Below, one piece after another: positions 8,468-16,257 of a stretch of DNA of 64,000 nucleotides; within the stretch, counting starts at the first letter, position 1, and each line of letters begins with the position of its first letter. Location of the stretch: contig CAWAET010000003.1 of the NCBI GenBank assembly GCA_963781065.1, forward strand, positions 124,001 to 188,000, read 5' to 3'. The notes beneath the pieces were generated by a model, which saw nothing but the letters and a program-made list of their open reading frames with translations, made no database searches and was not told the DNA's origin. The position numbers and the translations under genes are program-made. Source of the DNA: CALZJC01 sp963781065. GTDB lineage: Bacteria; Acidobacteriota; Thermoanaerobaculia; Multivoradales; JAHEKO01.

Positions 8468-9354
8468 GCCGCCTCCCCTGTCGCCTCTTTGGCCCGCCGC
8501 CAGGCCTCGCTCAGCGCCCGCCGCGTCAGCACCCGGGCGAGATGGCGCTTGTAGGCCTCGGATGCGTGGATGTCGCCCGAGGGCTCGATCTCGTTCGCCG
8601 CCGCCAGGGCGGCGGCCTCGTCGATGGTGCTCTCGCTGACCCCCTGGGTCTCGAGCAGCTGCTCGGCCTGGCGCGCCCGCATCGGGCCGTCGCCGAGGCT
8701 CAGGTAGACCAGCCGGGCGCGGCTGCAGCCGCCGTTGCCGCGGGTGAGCACCGCCGCCACCCCGGCGTGGGCGTAGTCGCCGCTCCTACGGGCCAGCTCG
8801 TGGAACGACCAGCCGCTGCCCGGCGGCATCGGCGGCACCTCGACCTCGACCAGCAGCTCGCCGGGCTCGAGATCGGCGGTCAGCAGGCCGACGAAGAACT
8901 CGGCCGCCGGCGCCCAGCGCTCGCCGCCGGCGCGGACGATGCGGAAGCGGGCCTCGAGCGCCACCGACACCACCGGCAGCTCGGCCGCCGGGTCGGCGTG
9001 CGCCAGGGTGCCGCCGAGGGTGCCGCGGTTGCGGATCTGCGGGTGGGCGATGAAGCCGGCGGCGGCGTGCAGCAGCGGCGCCGCGGCGGCCACCCGGGCG
9101 TCGGTCTCGAGCGTCGTGTGGCGGGTCATGGCGCCGAGCGACAGGCCGCCGCCGGCGCCTTCGCGCACGTAGTCGAGCTCGCCCAGGCCGTTGAGGTCGA
9201 CCAGCACCGTCGGCCGGGCGAGGCGGAAGTTGAGCAGCGGGATCAGGCTCTGGCCGCCGGCCAGCGGCTTGGCGTCGGCGCCGTGCTCGGCGAGCAGCGC
9301 CAGCGCCTCCTCCAGGCTGCCGGCGGCAACGTAGTCGACCGGCGCCGGCTTCAC
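8464..9354 (-). CDS. FAD-binding subunit of a molybdenum hydroxylase (CoxM-like)
   Basis: 296-aa flavoprotein subunit. The PCMH-type FAD domain covers about residues 1-170, with the two signature loops AGGQSLIPLLNFR (about 31-43) and RGTLGGTLAHADPAAE (about 107-122); the CO-dehydrogenase flavoprotein C-terminal domain follows, and a C-terminal helix ends RALSEAWRRA. The GTG start at 9354 overlaps the stop of the preceding 78-residue gene (GTGA), which fixes the start. It forms the M-S pair with the next gene, while the large L subunit is missing from both flanks. The family transfers electrons from Fe-S clusters to quinone, NAD or oxygen. Confidence 0.92.
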   Translation of the reverse strand: MKPAPVDYVAAGSLEEALALLAEHGADAKPLAGGQSLIPLLNFRLARPTVLVDLNGLGELDYVREGAGGGLSLGAMTRHTTLETDARVAAAAPLLHAAAGFIAHPQIRNRGTLGGTLAHADPAAELPVVSVALEARFRIVRAGGERWAPAAEFFVGLLTADLEPGELLVEVEVPPMPPGSGWSFHELARRSGDYAHAGVAAVLTRGNGGCSRARLVYLSLGDGPMRARQAEQLLETQGVSESTIDEAAALAAANEIEPSGDIHASEAYKRHLARVLTRRALSEAWRRAKEATGEAA

Positions 9355-9587
9355 GAGTCGGCCTGCGCTTTCGGTGCCGGGGATGCCGCTGCGATCGCCT
9401 GGAACATCTCGTCCATGACCTCCTTGAGCTCCAGGGTGTATTCGGCGAGGTCGCGCATGCGGTCCTCGAGCTGCTCCTGGGTGGCGCGGCTGAAGGAGAC
9501 CTGCGCCCGCGGCCGTACCTTGTAGCTCAGCCGCTCGTCGAGGCTCTGCAGGCGCCGGTAGGCGGCTCGGAACCGGTCGGGGTCCAT
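9351..9587 (-). CDS. Small helical protein of unknown function (78 aa)
   Basis: I do not recognise this family. It is 78 aa, soluble, strongly charged and predicted all-helical, with a heptad-like central stretch (residues about 35-65, EQLEDRMRDLAEYTLELKEV). There is no signal peptide and there are no Cys residues. Its stop overlaps the start of the coxM-like gene by 4 bases and it lies 12 bases after the SDR gene, so it is a real member of the operon. A role as a small partner or assembly factor for the CoxM/CoxS module is possible but only positional. Confidence 0.6.
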   Translation of the reverse strand: MDPDRFRAAYRRLQSLDERLSYKVRPRAQVSFSRATQEQLEDRMRDLAEYTLELKEVMDEMFQAIAAASPAPKAQADS

Positions 9588-9599
9588 GCCGAAATGATA

Positions 9600-10352
9600 C
9601 TACCCGTCGCGCCGGTGGATGTGCACCACCGAGGCCTGGTCGAGCGGCCGCACGACGATCTCGTCGATGTTGACGTGCGCCGGCCGGCCGGCGGCCCAGA
9701 CGATGCACTCGGCGACGTCGTCGCCGGTGAGCGGCGTCATGCCGCGGTAGGTGGCGGCGGCCTTGGCCTCGTCGCCGTCGAAGCGCACCCGGGCGAACTC
9801 GGTCTCGACCAGCCCGGGGTTGATCTCGGTGATGCGGATCGGCTCGCCGAGCAGCTCGATCCGCAGGGTCCGGGTGACGGCGCGGGCGGCGTGCTTGACC
9901 GAGGTGTAGCCGGCGCCGCCGGGGTAGACCTCGAAGCCGGAGACCGAGCCGACGTTGACGACGTGGCCGGCGCCGCTGGCGCGCAGCGCCGGCAGCAGGG
10001 CCCGGGTCATCCGCATCACGCCGAGGACGTTGGTCTCCCACATCACCCGCCAGCGCTCGTCGTCGGAGCGCTCGACCGGGTCGAGGCCGAGGGCGCCGCC
10101 GGCGTTGTTGACCAGCAGGTCGAGCCGCTCGAGGCCGGCGGCGAGCGCGCCGATCTGGGCCGGGTCGGTGACGTCGAGCCGTCGCGGCTCGGCGCCGCAC
10201 TCCGCCGCCAGCGCCTCGAGCCGGTCGAGCCGGCGGGCGGCGGCGATCACCCGGTAGCCGGCGGCGGCCAGCCGGCGGGCGGTGGCGGCGCCGATGCCGG
10301 CGCTCGCTCCGGTCACCACGGCGACTCTCTGGCTCATCTCGGTTCGCTCCAC
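9600..10352 (-). CDS. YdfG-like short-chain dehydrogenase (3-hydroxy acid / malonic semialdehyde reductase type)
   Basis: 250-aa classical SDR: cofactor loop TGASAGIGAA (residues about 15-24), NNAG, catalytic Ser in GSVSGFE and YTSVK (Tyr-x3-Lys). An Arg-rich stretch after beta-2 (AARRLDRL) suggests NADP(H). The C-terminal pattern TEFARVRFDGDEAKA and PAHVNIDEIVVRPLDQ closely matches E. coli YdfG, an NADP-dependent dehydrogenase of L-allo-threonine, serine and 3-hydroxypropionate that also reduces malonic semialdehyde from pyrimidine breakdown. That fits the nitrogen-compound flavour of the downstream genes, but the link is inference. GTG at 10352 has GAGAGGAA upstream; ATG at 10337 is the alternative start. 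Confidence 0.85.
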   Translation of the reverse strand: MERTEMSQRVAVVTGASAGIGAATARRLAAAGYRVIAAARRLDRLEALAAECGAEPRRLDVTDPAQIGALAAGLERLDLLVNNAGGALGLDPVERSDDERWRVMWETNVLGVMRMTRALLPALRASGAGHVVNVGSVSGFEVYPGGAGYTSVKHAARAVTRTLRIELLGEPIRITEINPGLVETEFARVRFDGDEAKAAATYRGMTPLTGDDVAECIVWAAGRPAHVNIDEIVVRPLDQASVVHIHRRDG

Positions 10353-10394
10353 ATGCCGGTTCCTCTCTCGTGTCGGGCGCGTGAGAATCGCAGG

Positions 10395-11094
10395 CTAGAC
10401 CTCGGCCGAGGGGCAGAGGTCGAGCAGCACGCAGCGTTCGCAGTCCGGCCGGCGCGCCTTGCAGACCGCCCGGCCGTGGTCGATCAGCAGGTGCGACCAC
10501 AGCGTCCAGTCCTCCCGCGGCACCAGGTCCATCAGGTCGCGCTCGATCTTGACCGGGTTCGTCTCGGCGGTCAGCGACAGCAGGTTGGAGATGCGGCCGA
10601 CGTGGGTGTCGACGACGACCCCCTCGTCGATGCCGAAGGCGTTGCCCAGCACCACGTTGGCCGTCTTGCGCGCCACCCCGGGCAGGGCGAGCAGCGCCTT
10701 CATCTCCGCCGGGACCTCGCCGCCGTGCTCGTCGACCAGCGCCTGGCCCATGCCGCGCAGCGACTTCGCCTTGTTGCGGAAGAAGCCGGTCGAGCGGATC
10801 AGCGCCTCGAGCTCCGGGCTGGGGATCTCGGCGAAGTCGGCGGCGGTAGGGCAGCGCGCGAACAGCTCCGGCGTGACCATGTTGACCCGCTTGTCGGTGC
10901 ACTGGGCGGACAGGATGGTCGCTACCAGCAGCTGCAGCGGGCTATCGAAGATCGAGGGCGCACTTCGAGTCCGGGTACTCGGCCTCGAGCCGGGCGAGGA
11001 TCTCGCCGGTCCTCGCCTTGCGGGCCCGCTTCGACTCGCGCCTCGCCCTGGCCGGCGTGATCCTGCCGGCGGCCGCCATCTTGCCGCCGCTCAC
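10395..11094 (-). CDS. nth: Endonuclease III (interrupted by a one-base insertion near 10950)
   Basis: Base-excision repair DNA glycosylase/AP lyase. The helix-hairpin-helix LPGVARKTANVVL carries the catalytic Lys, followed by the catalytic Asp in VVDTHVGR, and the [4Fe-4S] cluster loop is C-x6-C-x2-C-x5-C at the C-terminus (CKARRPDCERCVLLDLC). The N-terminal part (YPDSKCALD) is in a different frame from the rest (FDSPLQLLVATILSAQCTD). The span of 700 bases is 3n+1, consistent with one extra C in the run encoding LDFDSP. The GTG start at 11094 overlaps the upstream stop (GTGA); ATG at 11079 is an alternative. Joined length is about 232 aa, normal for Nth. Confidence 0.9.
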
Positions 11095-11444
11095 GACTTC
11101 GACTTCTTGACGACGCCCCGCAGCAGCCAGTTGAAGATCGCCAGCACCAGGCCGCCGAGAATCGCCGGCAGGCAGCCGTCGACGCTGAGGCCGTCGAGGA
11201 CGTACGCCGCGAAGTAGAACAGCGCGCCGTTGATCGCCAGGTAGAACAGCCCCAGGGTCAGGACCAGCGCCGGCAGCGACAGCAGGGTGACCAGCGGCTT
11301 GACCAGCAGGTTGATCAGGCCGATGACCAGGCCGACCAGCAGCAGGTAGGCCGGGCTGCCGGTGTAGTCAACCCCCGGCACCAGGTAGGCCGCCAGCATC
11401 ACGCCGAGGCCGTTGAGCAGGATCTGGAGCAGCATGCGAATCAT
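11091..11444 (-). CDS. Phage-holin-4 / YvlD-like small membrane protein
   Basis: 117-aa protein with four predicted membrane helices (residues about 3-22, 29-52, 55-80, 88-110), typical of the bacterial phage_holin_4_2 (YvlD) family. Landmarks are the LINLLVKPLVTLLSLPA segment between helices two and three and the basic C-terminus VKKSKS. Despite the family name these are ordinary inner-membrane proteins, widespread outside phages, with unclear function. It sits 12 bases after yqgE and overlaps nth by 4 bases, so it is within the same transcript. Confidence 0.85.
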   Translation of the reverse strand: MIRMLLQILLNGLGVMLAAYLVPGVDYTGSPAYLLLVGLVIGLINLLVKPLVTLLSLPALVLTLGLFYLAINGALFYFAAYVLDGLSVDGCLPAILGGLVLAIFNWLLRGVVKKSKS

Positions 11445-11456
11445 GGTCGTGGGTCC

Positions 11457-12062
11457 TCAGTTGGTCGAGGTGTCGGGCGCCGTGGGGGTCCAGGACGGCA
11501 GGGCGTCGGGATCGACGTCCACCGAGGCGAGCGCCCGCGCCCAGACGGTCTCGGGCTCGTCGGTGAAGATCAGCCCGCTGTCGACCGGCGCTGTCAGCCA
11601 GTCGTTGCGCAGGATCTCCTCCACCAGCTGCCCGGCGCCCCAGCCGGCGTAGCCGAGGTAGAGCCGCATCTTCTCCGGCGGGCGCTCGGCGAGCTGGCCG
11701 AGATCGGCCACGTTCTGGGTCAGCCGGACGCCGGGAGCGACCAGCGAGCTGGTCTCGTCGGCCTCCCCAGCCCGGTCGGCGACCGCCGCGGCGTCGAACA
11801 GCAGGGTGCCCATCTGCGGCTGCACCGGGCCGCCGAAGAACGCCACCTCGCCGCCGCCGCCCCAGCCGATCTCCATGCCGCTCAGGATCTCGTTCACCTT
11901 GATGCCGGTGCCGCGGTTGGTGATCAGCCCGAAGCTGCCCTCGTCGTCGTTGTGGACGAGCAGCACGACGCTGCGGTGGAAGAAGGGGTCGAGCACCTGC
12001 GGCATCGCGATCAGCAACACCGGGGGCTCGAGGTCCCGAGACTCTCCGGACATCGTCGGCAT
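11457..12062 (-). CDS. yqgE: YqgE/AlgH family protein (UPF0301)
   Basis: 201-aa member of the UPF0301 family. Family motifs seen: LLIAMPQVLDPFFHRSVVLL near the N-terminus, GSFGLITNRGT, FFGGPVQP, then YLGYAGWGAGQLVEEI and NDWL. The function is unsettled; the Pseudomonas homologue AlgH was first linked to alginate regulation. ATG at 12062 (MPTMSG) is used; a second Met three codons later is possible. It appears to be the first gene of the long minus-strand run down to 3631, starting 57 bases beyond the tRNA terminator, so the promoter for the run should lie between 12062 and 12119. Confidence 0.92.
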   Translation of the reverse strand: MPTMSGESRDLEPPVLLIAMPQVLDPFFHRSVVLLVHNDDEGSFGLITNRGTGIKVNEILSGMEIGWGGGGEVAFFGGPVQPQMGTLLFDAAAVADRAGEADETSSLVAPGVRLTQNVADLGQLAERPPEKMRLYLGYAGWGAGQLVEEILRNDWLTAPVDSGLIFTDEPETVWARALASVDVDPDALPSWTPTAPDTSTN

Positions 12063-12118
12063 CTTATCCCGCGGTGCGCATAGCCGGGACGTGGGCGAGC
12101 CTTCGAGCGGATGCTCTC

Positions 12119-12153
12119 GAAAGAAAAAACGGCCGCGCACGTGGCGCGGCCGT
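12119..12153 (-). terminator. Rho-independent terminator after tRNA-fMet
   Basis: On the minus strand, a perfect 9-bp stem (ACGGCCGCG with CGCGGCCGT; arms at 12129-12137 and 12145-12153) with a 7-base loop is followed by TTTTTTCTTTC. It begins 11 bases after the encoded CCA end of the tRNA. This is the clearest intrinsic terminator in the window. Confidence 0.92.
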
Positions 12154-12163
12154 CGATCGGTAA

Positions 12164-12240
<77 letters not shown>

Positions 12241-12252
12241 TCCGGTAGGGAA

Positions 12253-12281
12253 ATCCTGCCACAGCGGCGTTTGAGAGTCAA
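12253..12281 (-). promoter_or_regulatory. Sigma-70-type promoter for tRNA-fMet
   Basis: On the minus strand TTGACT (12281-12276) and CAGGAT (12258-12253) are separated by 17 bases. The expected transcription start is about 6 bases upstream of the tRNA 5' end, a usual arrangement for a stable RNA gene. Confidence 0.65.
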
Positions 12282-12683
12282 TTCGGCGGGCGTCGACTGG
12301 GCAGGGGGCGGAGGCGGATCTGAGCGTCCTATCAACGTCGCCTCGCCTGCGCACTCGCGACGCGCCGGACCGGCGGCGGCCTCCGGTCGCTCGTGCTGTA
12401 GCGCTGCTCGTGAGCTACCTGAGACCCCCCACCTCTCGGCTCCGCCGCCGACCTCCAGCGGTGGCGAGTCGGGGCTTTGTTGCACAGTGGCCGCCGACCT
12501 CCGGCACGGCATCAACTCGTCCCCCGCCTCGAGTGACGGCTGTGGCGCATCCCTCCCAACCACCACGCGCGATAGCGGAACGAGGCGACACCTCAGCGGC
12601 TCGTAGCGACCGCCAGCTGCCGCCGCTCGCCGCCGCCGCCCGCCTCGACCGCGGCCTCGCCGCCCACGCCGCCCGCCCGCGCC
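12282..12683. other. Intergenic region between divergent tRNA-fMet and eno
   Basis: About 400 bases with no gene I can support. It is GC-rich with short repeated words (for example CGCCGCCG and CTCGCGAC-like runs); open frames crossing it overlap eno in the wrong frame and have no ribosome-binding site. I see no riboswitch or small RNA signature. Apart from the flanking promoters, I see nothing definite in it. Confidence 0.4.
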
Positions 12684-12713
12684 TTGTACCTGTCGTTGCG
12701 AAGCCGATACGCT
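12684..12713 (+). promoter_or_regulatory. Candidate promoter for eno-ftsB
   Basis: TTGTAC at 12684-12689 is followed after 16-18 bases by GATACGCT (12706-12713), which offers a weak -10 as GATACG or TACGCT. It is about 35 bases upstream of the eno start and its AAGGAGAGG ribosome-binding site. Spacing is good, hexamers are mediocre. Confidence 0.4.
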
Positions 12714-12747
12714 CCAGGGCCGAGCGGTCAGCGAAAGAAGGAGAGGC

Positions 12748-14034
12748 ATGTTCATCATCGACGACATCGACGCCCGCGAGATCCTGGACTCGCGCGGCAA
12801 CCCCACCCTCGAGGTCGACTGCCGGCTCGACAGCGGCGCCGGCGGCCGTGCCGCGGTGCCTTCCGGCGCTTCGACCGGCAGCCGCGAGGCGCTCGAGCTG
12901 CGCGACGGGGGCGACCGGTATGGCGGCAAGGGCGTGCTCAAGGCGGTGGCGGCGGTGGCCGAGATCGCCGACGAGGTCTGCGGCATGGACGCGCGCGACC
13001 AGGCGCTGATCGACCGCGGCCTGGTGGCGCTCGACGGCACGCCGACCAAGAGCCGGCTGGGCGCCAACGCCATCCTGGGGGTCTCGCTGGCGGTGGCCAA
13101 GGCCGCTGCCGAGGCCGCCGGGTTGCCGCTCTACGCCTATCTCGGCGGGCCCGGGGCGACCGTCCTGCCGGTGCCCATGCTCAACGTGCTAAACGGCGGG
13201 GTGCACGCCGACAACACGGTCGACATCCAGGAGTTCATGGTCGTGCCGGTGGGCTTCGACAGCTTCCGCGAGGCGCTGCGCGCCGGCGCCGAGGTCTACC
13301 AGGTGCTCAAGAAAGTGCTCAAGAGCCGCGGCCTGTCGACGGCGGTGGGTGACGAGGGCGGCTTCGCGCCCAACCTGGGCTCGAACCGCGAGGCGCTGGT
13401 GCTGCTCGTCGAGGCGATCACGGCGGCCGGTTACCGCCCGGGGGAGGACGTCGCCCTGGCGATCGATGCCGCCGCCTCCGAGCTCACCGGTGACGGCCGC
13501 GGCGTCTACCGGCTGGAGGGCGAGGGGCGCGACGACCTGTCGGCGGCCGACCTGGTCGAGCTCTACGCGGGCTGGCTGGACGAGTTCCCCCTGGTCTCGA
13601 TCGAGGACGGCCTGGCCGAGAACGACCAGCCGGGCTGGAAGATGATGACCGAACGGCTCGGCTCGAGGGTGCAGATCGTCGGCGACGACCTGTTCGTCAC
13701 CAACCCGGAGATCCTGGCCGAGGGCATTGCCGACGGCCTGGCCAACGCCCTGCTGGTCAAGGTCAACCAGATCGGCACCCTGACCGAGACCCTGGCGGCG
13801 GTCGAGATGGCCAAGACCAACGCCTACGCCAACGTCATCAGCCATCGCTCGGGCGAGACCGAGGACACCACCATCGCCGATCTGGCGGTCGCCACGCGGG
13901 CCGGCCAGATCAAGACCGGCGCGCCCTGCCGCAGCGACCGGGTCGCCAAGTACAATCGCCTCCTGAGGATCGAAGAGGAGCTGGAGGGCGTCGCCTTCTA
14001 CCCCGGCGCCGCCGCCTTTCCGCGCGCCCGATGA
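12748..14034 (+). CDS. eno: Enolase
   Basis: Glycolytic 2-phosphoglycerate dehydratase, 428 aa, the normal length. Seen: N-terminal REILDSRGNPT and PSGASTGSREALE (Ser loop closing over the active site), the general acid-base Glu in GDEGGFAPNL, Mg ligands in AIDAAASE, SIEDGLAE and VGDDLFVTN, the catalytic Lys in LLVKVNQIGT, and the SHRSGETEDT signature. ATG is preceded by AAGGAGAGG, 4 bases away. Its stop overlaps the ftsB start (ATGA), the common eno-ftsB gene order. The C-terminus is complete. Confidence 0.98.
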   Translation: MFIIDDIDAREILDSRGNPTLEVDCRLDSGAGGRAAVPSGASTGSREALELRDGGDRYGGKGVLKAVAAVAEIADEVCGMDARDQALIDRGLVALDGTPTKSRLGANAILGVSLAVAKAAAEAAGLPLYAYLGGPGATVLPVPMLNVLNGGVHADNTVDIQEFMVVPVGFDSFREALRAGAEVYQVLKKVLKSRGLSTAVGDEGGFAPNLGSNREALVLLVEAITAAGYRPGEDVALAIDAAASELTGDGRGVYRLEGEGRDDLSAADLVELYAGWLDEFPLVSIEDGLAENDQPGWKMMTERLGSRVQIVGDDLFVTNPEILAEGIADGLANALLVKVNQIGTLTETLAAVEMAKTNAYANVISHRSGETEDTTIADLAVATRAGQIKTGAPCRSDRVAKYNRLLRIEEELEGVAFYPGAAAFPRAR

Positions 14035-14399
14035 GCCGAGAGCGCCGCCGCCGGCCGTTGCACCCGCTGCTGGCCGCAGCGCTGCTCTCGCTGCTCGCCC
14101 TGCTGGCGCTGGCCGGCGTCAAGAGCTACCGCGAGCTGGCCGCGGCGCGCGCGCGCGAGGCGCGGATCGAGTCCGAGATCCGCGAGGCGCGGCAGGAGCG
14201 TGCCCGCCTGAGCGAGCGGATCGAGCGGCTGCAGAACGAACCGGCGGCGCTCGAGCGGGAGGTGCGGCGCAGCCTGCGCTGGGTCGGCCCGGGCGAGGTG
14301 GTGCTGGTGGTCCCCGAGCCGCAGCCCGAACCCCAGCCCGCGGCGGTGGCGGAGCCGCCGCCGGCGGAGCCGCCAGCCGGCAGTCCGGCGTCCGGCTGA
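14031..14399 (+). CDS. ftsB: Cell division protein FtsB/DivIC family (septum formation initiator)
   Basis: 122-aa bitopic membrane protein: a short basic cytoplasmic end (SRERRRRP), one transmembrane helix (residues about 13-30), then a coiled coil (about 33-75, with repeated Glu/Arg heptads) and a short RWVGPGEVVLVVPEP segment typical of FtsB, which in divisome complexes joins FtsL and FtsQ. The last 35 residues are Pro/Glu-rich and not conserved. The gene overlaps eno by 4 bases. FtsL and FtsQ are encoded in the cluster at 24822 and 35940. Confidence 0.85.
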   Translation: MSRERRRRPLHPLLAAALLSLLALLALAGVKSYRELAAARAREARIESEIREARQERARLSERIERLQNEPAALEREVRRSLRWVGPGEVVLVVPEPQPEPQPAAVAEPPPAEPPAGSPASG

Positions 14400-14421
14400 G
14401 CCGGACCGTGGCCCGGTCGAC

Positions 14422-16080
14422 ATGCGAGCCCTGAAAACCGGCGTCGGACCTCGTCCCCTGCGGTGGAGCGCCGCGCTGGTGCTCTTCGCGGCGGTGGCGG
14501 TGCCGATCTGCTTTGGCTGGATGGGCGCCACCGACGTCTACGTGATGGAGGGGATCGTCGCCGACGGCGCGCGCGAGATGGTCCGCAGTGGCGATTGGGC
14601 GGTGCCGCGCCTGCACGGCGACATCTACATGTACAAGCCGCCCCTCTCCTACTGGCTGGCGGCGCTCTCGTCGCGGGCCTGGTATCCGGAGACGGCGTGG
14701 TCGCTGCGGGCGCCGTTCGCGCTCTGCTCCCTCCTGCTGGGCCTGTCGATCCTCTGGGCCGCGGGCCGGGAGCTGGGCCCGGAGCGGGGCCTGACCTGCG
14801 CCCTGGCCGCCCTCACCGGAGGGCTCATGGTGCAGAAGCTCCACCGGGCCGAGTTCGACATGCCGCTGGCGCTCGGGGTCGGGCTGGCGACCGTCATCGC
14901 CTGCGTCAACCTGGCCTCCGAGCGGCCGCGGCCGCGGCTGTGGTGGCTCTGCTATCTCGGCCTGGCGGTCGGCTTCCTCGCCAAGGGGGCGCCGGCGCCG
15001 ATGCTGTTCGGTCCCGGCCTGCTGCTGGCGGCGGTCGTCACCGGCCGCGTCAGGACGCTGCTGCGGCCGGCGCATCTTGCGGGCGTCGCCCTCTTCCTGC
15101 TCGTCGTGAGCGGCTGGATCTACAGCGTCGTCGCCGCGGCGGGCTGGGAGGCCTTCGACCAGCCGCTGCTGGAGGCGAAGAGCAAGGGCTTCAGCGAGTG
15201 GTCGTGGGCGACCTTCGGGCTGGCCTTGACCAAGCCGCTCCTGGTGGCGGCGCTGCTGCTGCCGTGGTCGATCTTCCTGCCGCTGCTCCTGCGGCGGAGT
15301 TGGTGGCGGTCCAGACCGCTACCGGAACGGCGGTTCGCCCTGAGCGCCGCCGCCTTTCTGGTCACCGGCGCCCTGGCCTTCACCATCGTGCCGACCACGG
15401 AATCCCGCTACTTCCTGCCGCTGGTCGCCTCGGCGGGCATCCTCTTCGGCATGGCCGCACACGCTAGCGGCCGGCCGGGGCGGGGGTCGCGGTTGGTCGA
15501 TCGGAGCTTGCCGGTCCTGACGGTCGTCCTGGCCCTGGCCGCAGTCGCCGTGGCCTTCGGCTCGTGGCCGGTGGGACTGCCGATGCGGGCCGTCGCGGCG
15601 GCGTTCGGCGCGGCCGGGCTCGCCCTCGTCCTGCTCACCCGAAGACGGCGCCTTGCCCGAGGGCCGGCCCTGCTGGCCCTGACGATCGCCCTCGGGCACT
15701 GGCTGGTGCACACCGCGATCCTCGAGCCGGCGAGGGTGGAGAAGCGGTCGCTGCGCGCCGTCGCGGAGGCGTTCCGTCCCCATCTCGAGCCGGCAGAGAC
15801 GCTCTGGACGACGCCGGTGAGCGGCGGGTTTCACCACTCCGGCCTGTTCTTCTACCTCGGCCATCGGGTGCGGACCGTCGGCCCGCAGGCGCGGCCCGGC
15901 GCCGGCTCGGCGCTGGTGCTCTTCAGCGACGAGCCCGCCTGGCGGCCCGACTACGTGCTGCCGGTCGAGTACACGGTCGTCGAGCGGCGTCGCCAGCGCG
16001 GGATCGACTTCGTGCTGGCCCGGTCGCTCGGTGCCGCGCCGCCGGCCCCCGCGCTCTCCGGCGGGGAGCCGACGGGCTAG
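14422..16080 (+). CDS. ArnT-like GT39-family membrane glycosyltransferase
   Basis: 552-aa multi-pass membrane protein with about 12 predicted helices. The N-terminal loop carries the family pattern of ArnT-type polyprenyl-phosphate sugar transferases: the Asp of GATDVYVMEG after helix one, SGDWAVPRLHG, and KPPLSYW. Such enzymes move a sugar from a lipid-phosphate carrier to a periplasmic acceptor such as lipid A or protein. The acceptor here is unknown; lipid A is an option given lpxD in the window. The gene lies 22 bases after ftsB. Its TAG stop is the first three bases of the 180-bp repeat element at 16078. Confidence 0.83.
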   Translation: MRALKTGVGPRPLRWSAALVLFAAVAVPICFGWMGATDVYVMEGIVADGAREMVRSGDWAVPRLHGDIYMYKPPLSYWLAALSSRAWYPETAWSLRAPFALCSLLLGLSILWAAGRELGPERGLTCALAALTGGLMVQKLHRAEFDMPLALGVGLATVIACVNLASERPRPRLWWLCYLGLAVGFLAKGAPAPMLFGPGLLLAAVVTGRVRTLLRPAHLAGVALFLLVVSGWIYSVVAAAGWEAFDQPLLEAKSKGFSEWSWATFGLALTKPLLVAALLLPWSIFLPLLLRRSWWRSRPLPERRFALSAAAFLVTGALAFTIVPTTESRYFLPLVASAGILFGMAAHASGRPGRGSRLVDRSLPVLTVVLALAAVAVAFGSWPVGLPMRAVAAAFGAAGLALVLLTRRRRLARGPALLALTIALGHWLVHTAILEPARVEKRSLRAVAEAFRPHLEPAETLWTTPVSGGFHHSGLFFYLGHRVRTVGPQARPGAGSALVLFSDEPAWRPDYVLPVEYTVVERRRQRGIDFVLARSLGAAPPAPALSGGEPTG

Positions 16081-16257
16081 CTCGACCTTCTCACCGGCCT
16101 CGCGCGAGCCGGCGTAGGTGCCTGAAGATGTGGGACTTGCCGACCGAGGGCACCACAGGCGTACTTGAAGTACGTCGAGGATGACCGACCGAGGGAAGTC
16201 TCGCAGATTCAGGTACCTACGTCGGCGCAGTCGAGAGCTGGTGAGAAGGTCGGGCTA
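16078..16257. repeat. 180-bp imperfect inverted-repeat element, copy 1
   Basis: Ends are TAGCTCGACCTTCTCACC and GGTGAGAAGGTCGGGCTA, near-perfect terminal inverted repeats. The arms (about 85 bases each) remain mostly complementary inward, so the whole element can fold as one long hairpin around ACTTGAAGT. A second copy, over 90 percent identical by eye and in opposite orientation, lies at 61324-61505. Here it fills the gap between convergent genes, and its two terminal TAG/CTA triplets are the stop codons of both (16078-16080 and 16255-16257). It encodes nothing; it looks like a MITE- or REP-like element that could serve as a bidirectional terminator. Confidence 0.9.

Noticed and set aside
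12410..13009. A 199-codon frame upstream of and overlapping eno
   Set aside because: Overlaps the start of a perfectly conserved enolase in another frame and has no ribosome-binding site.
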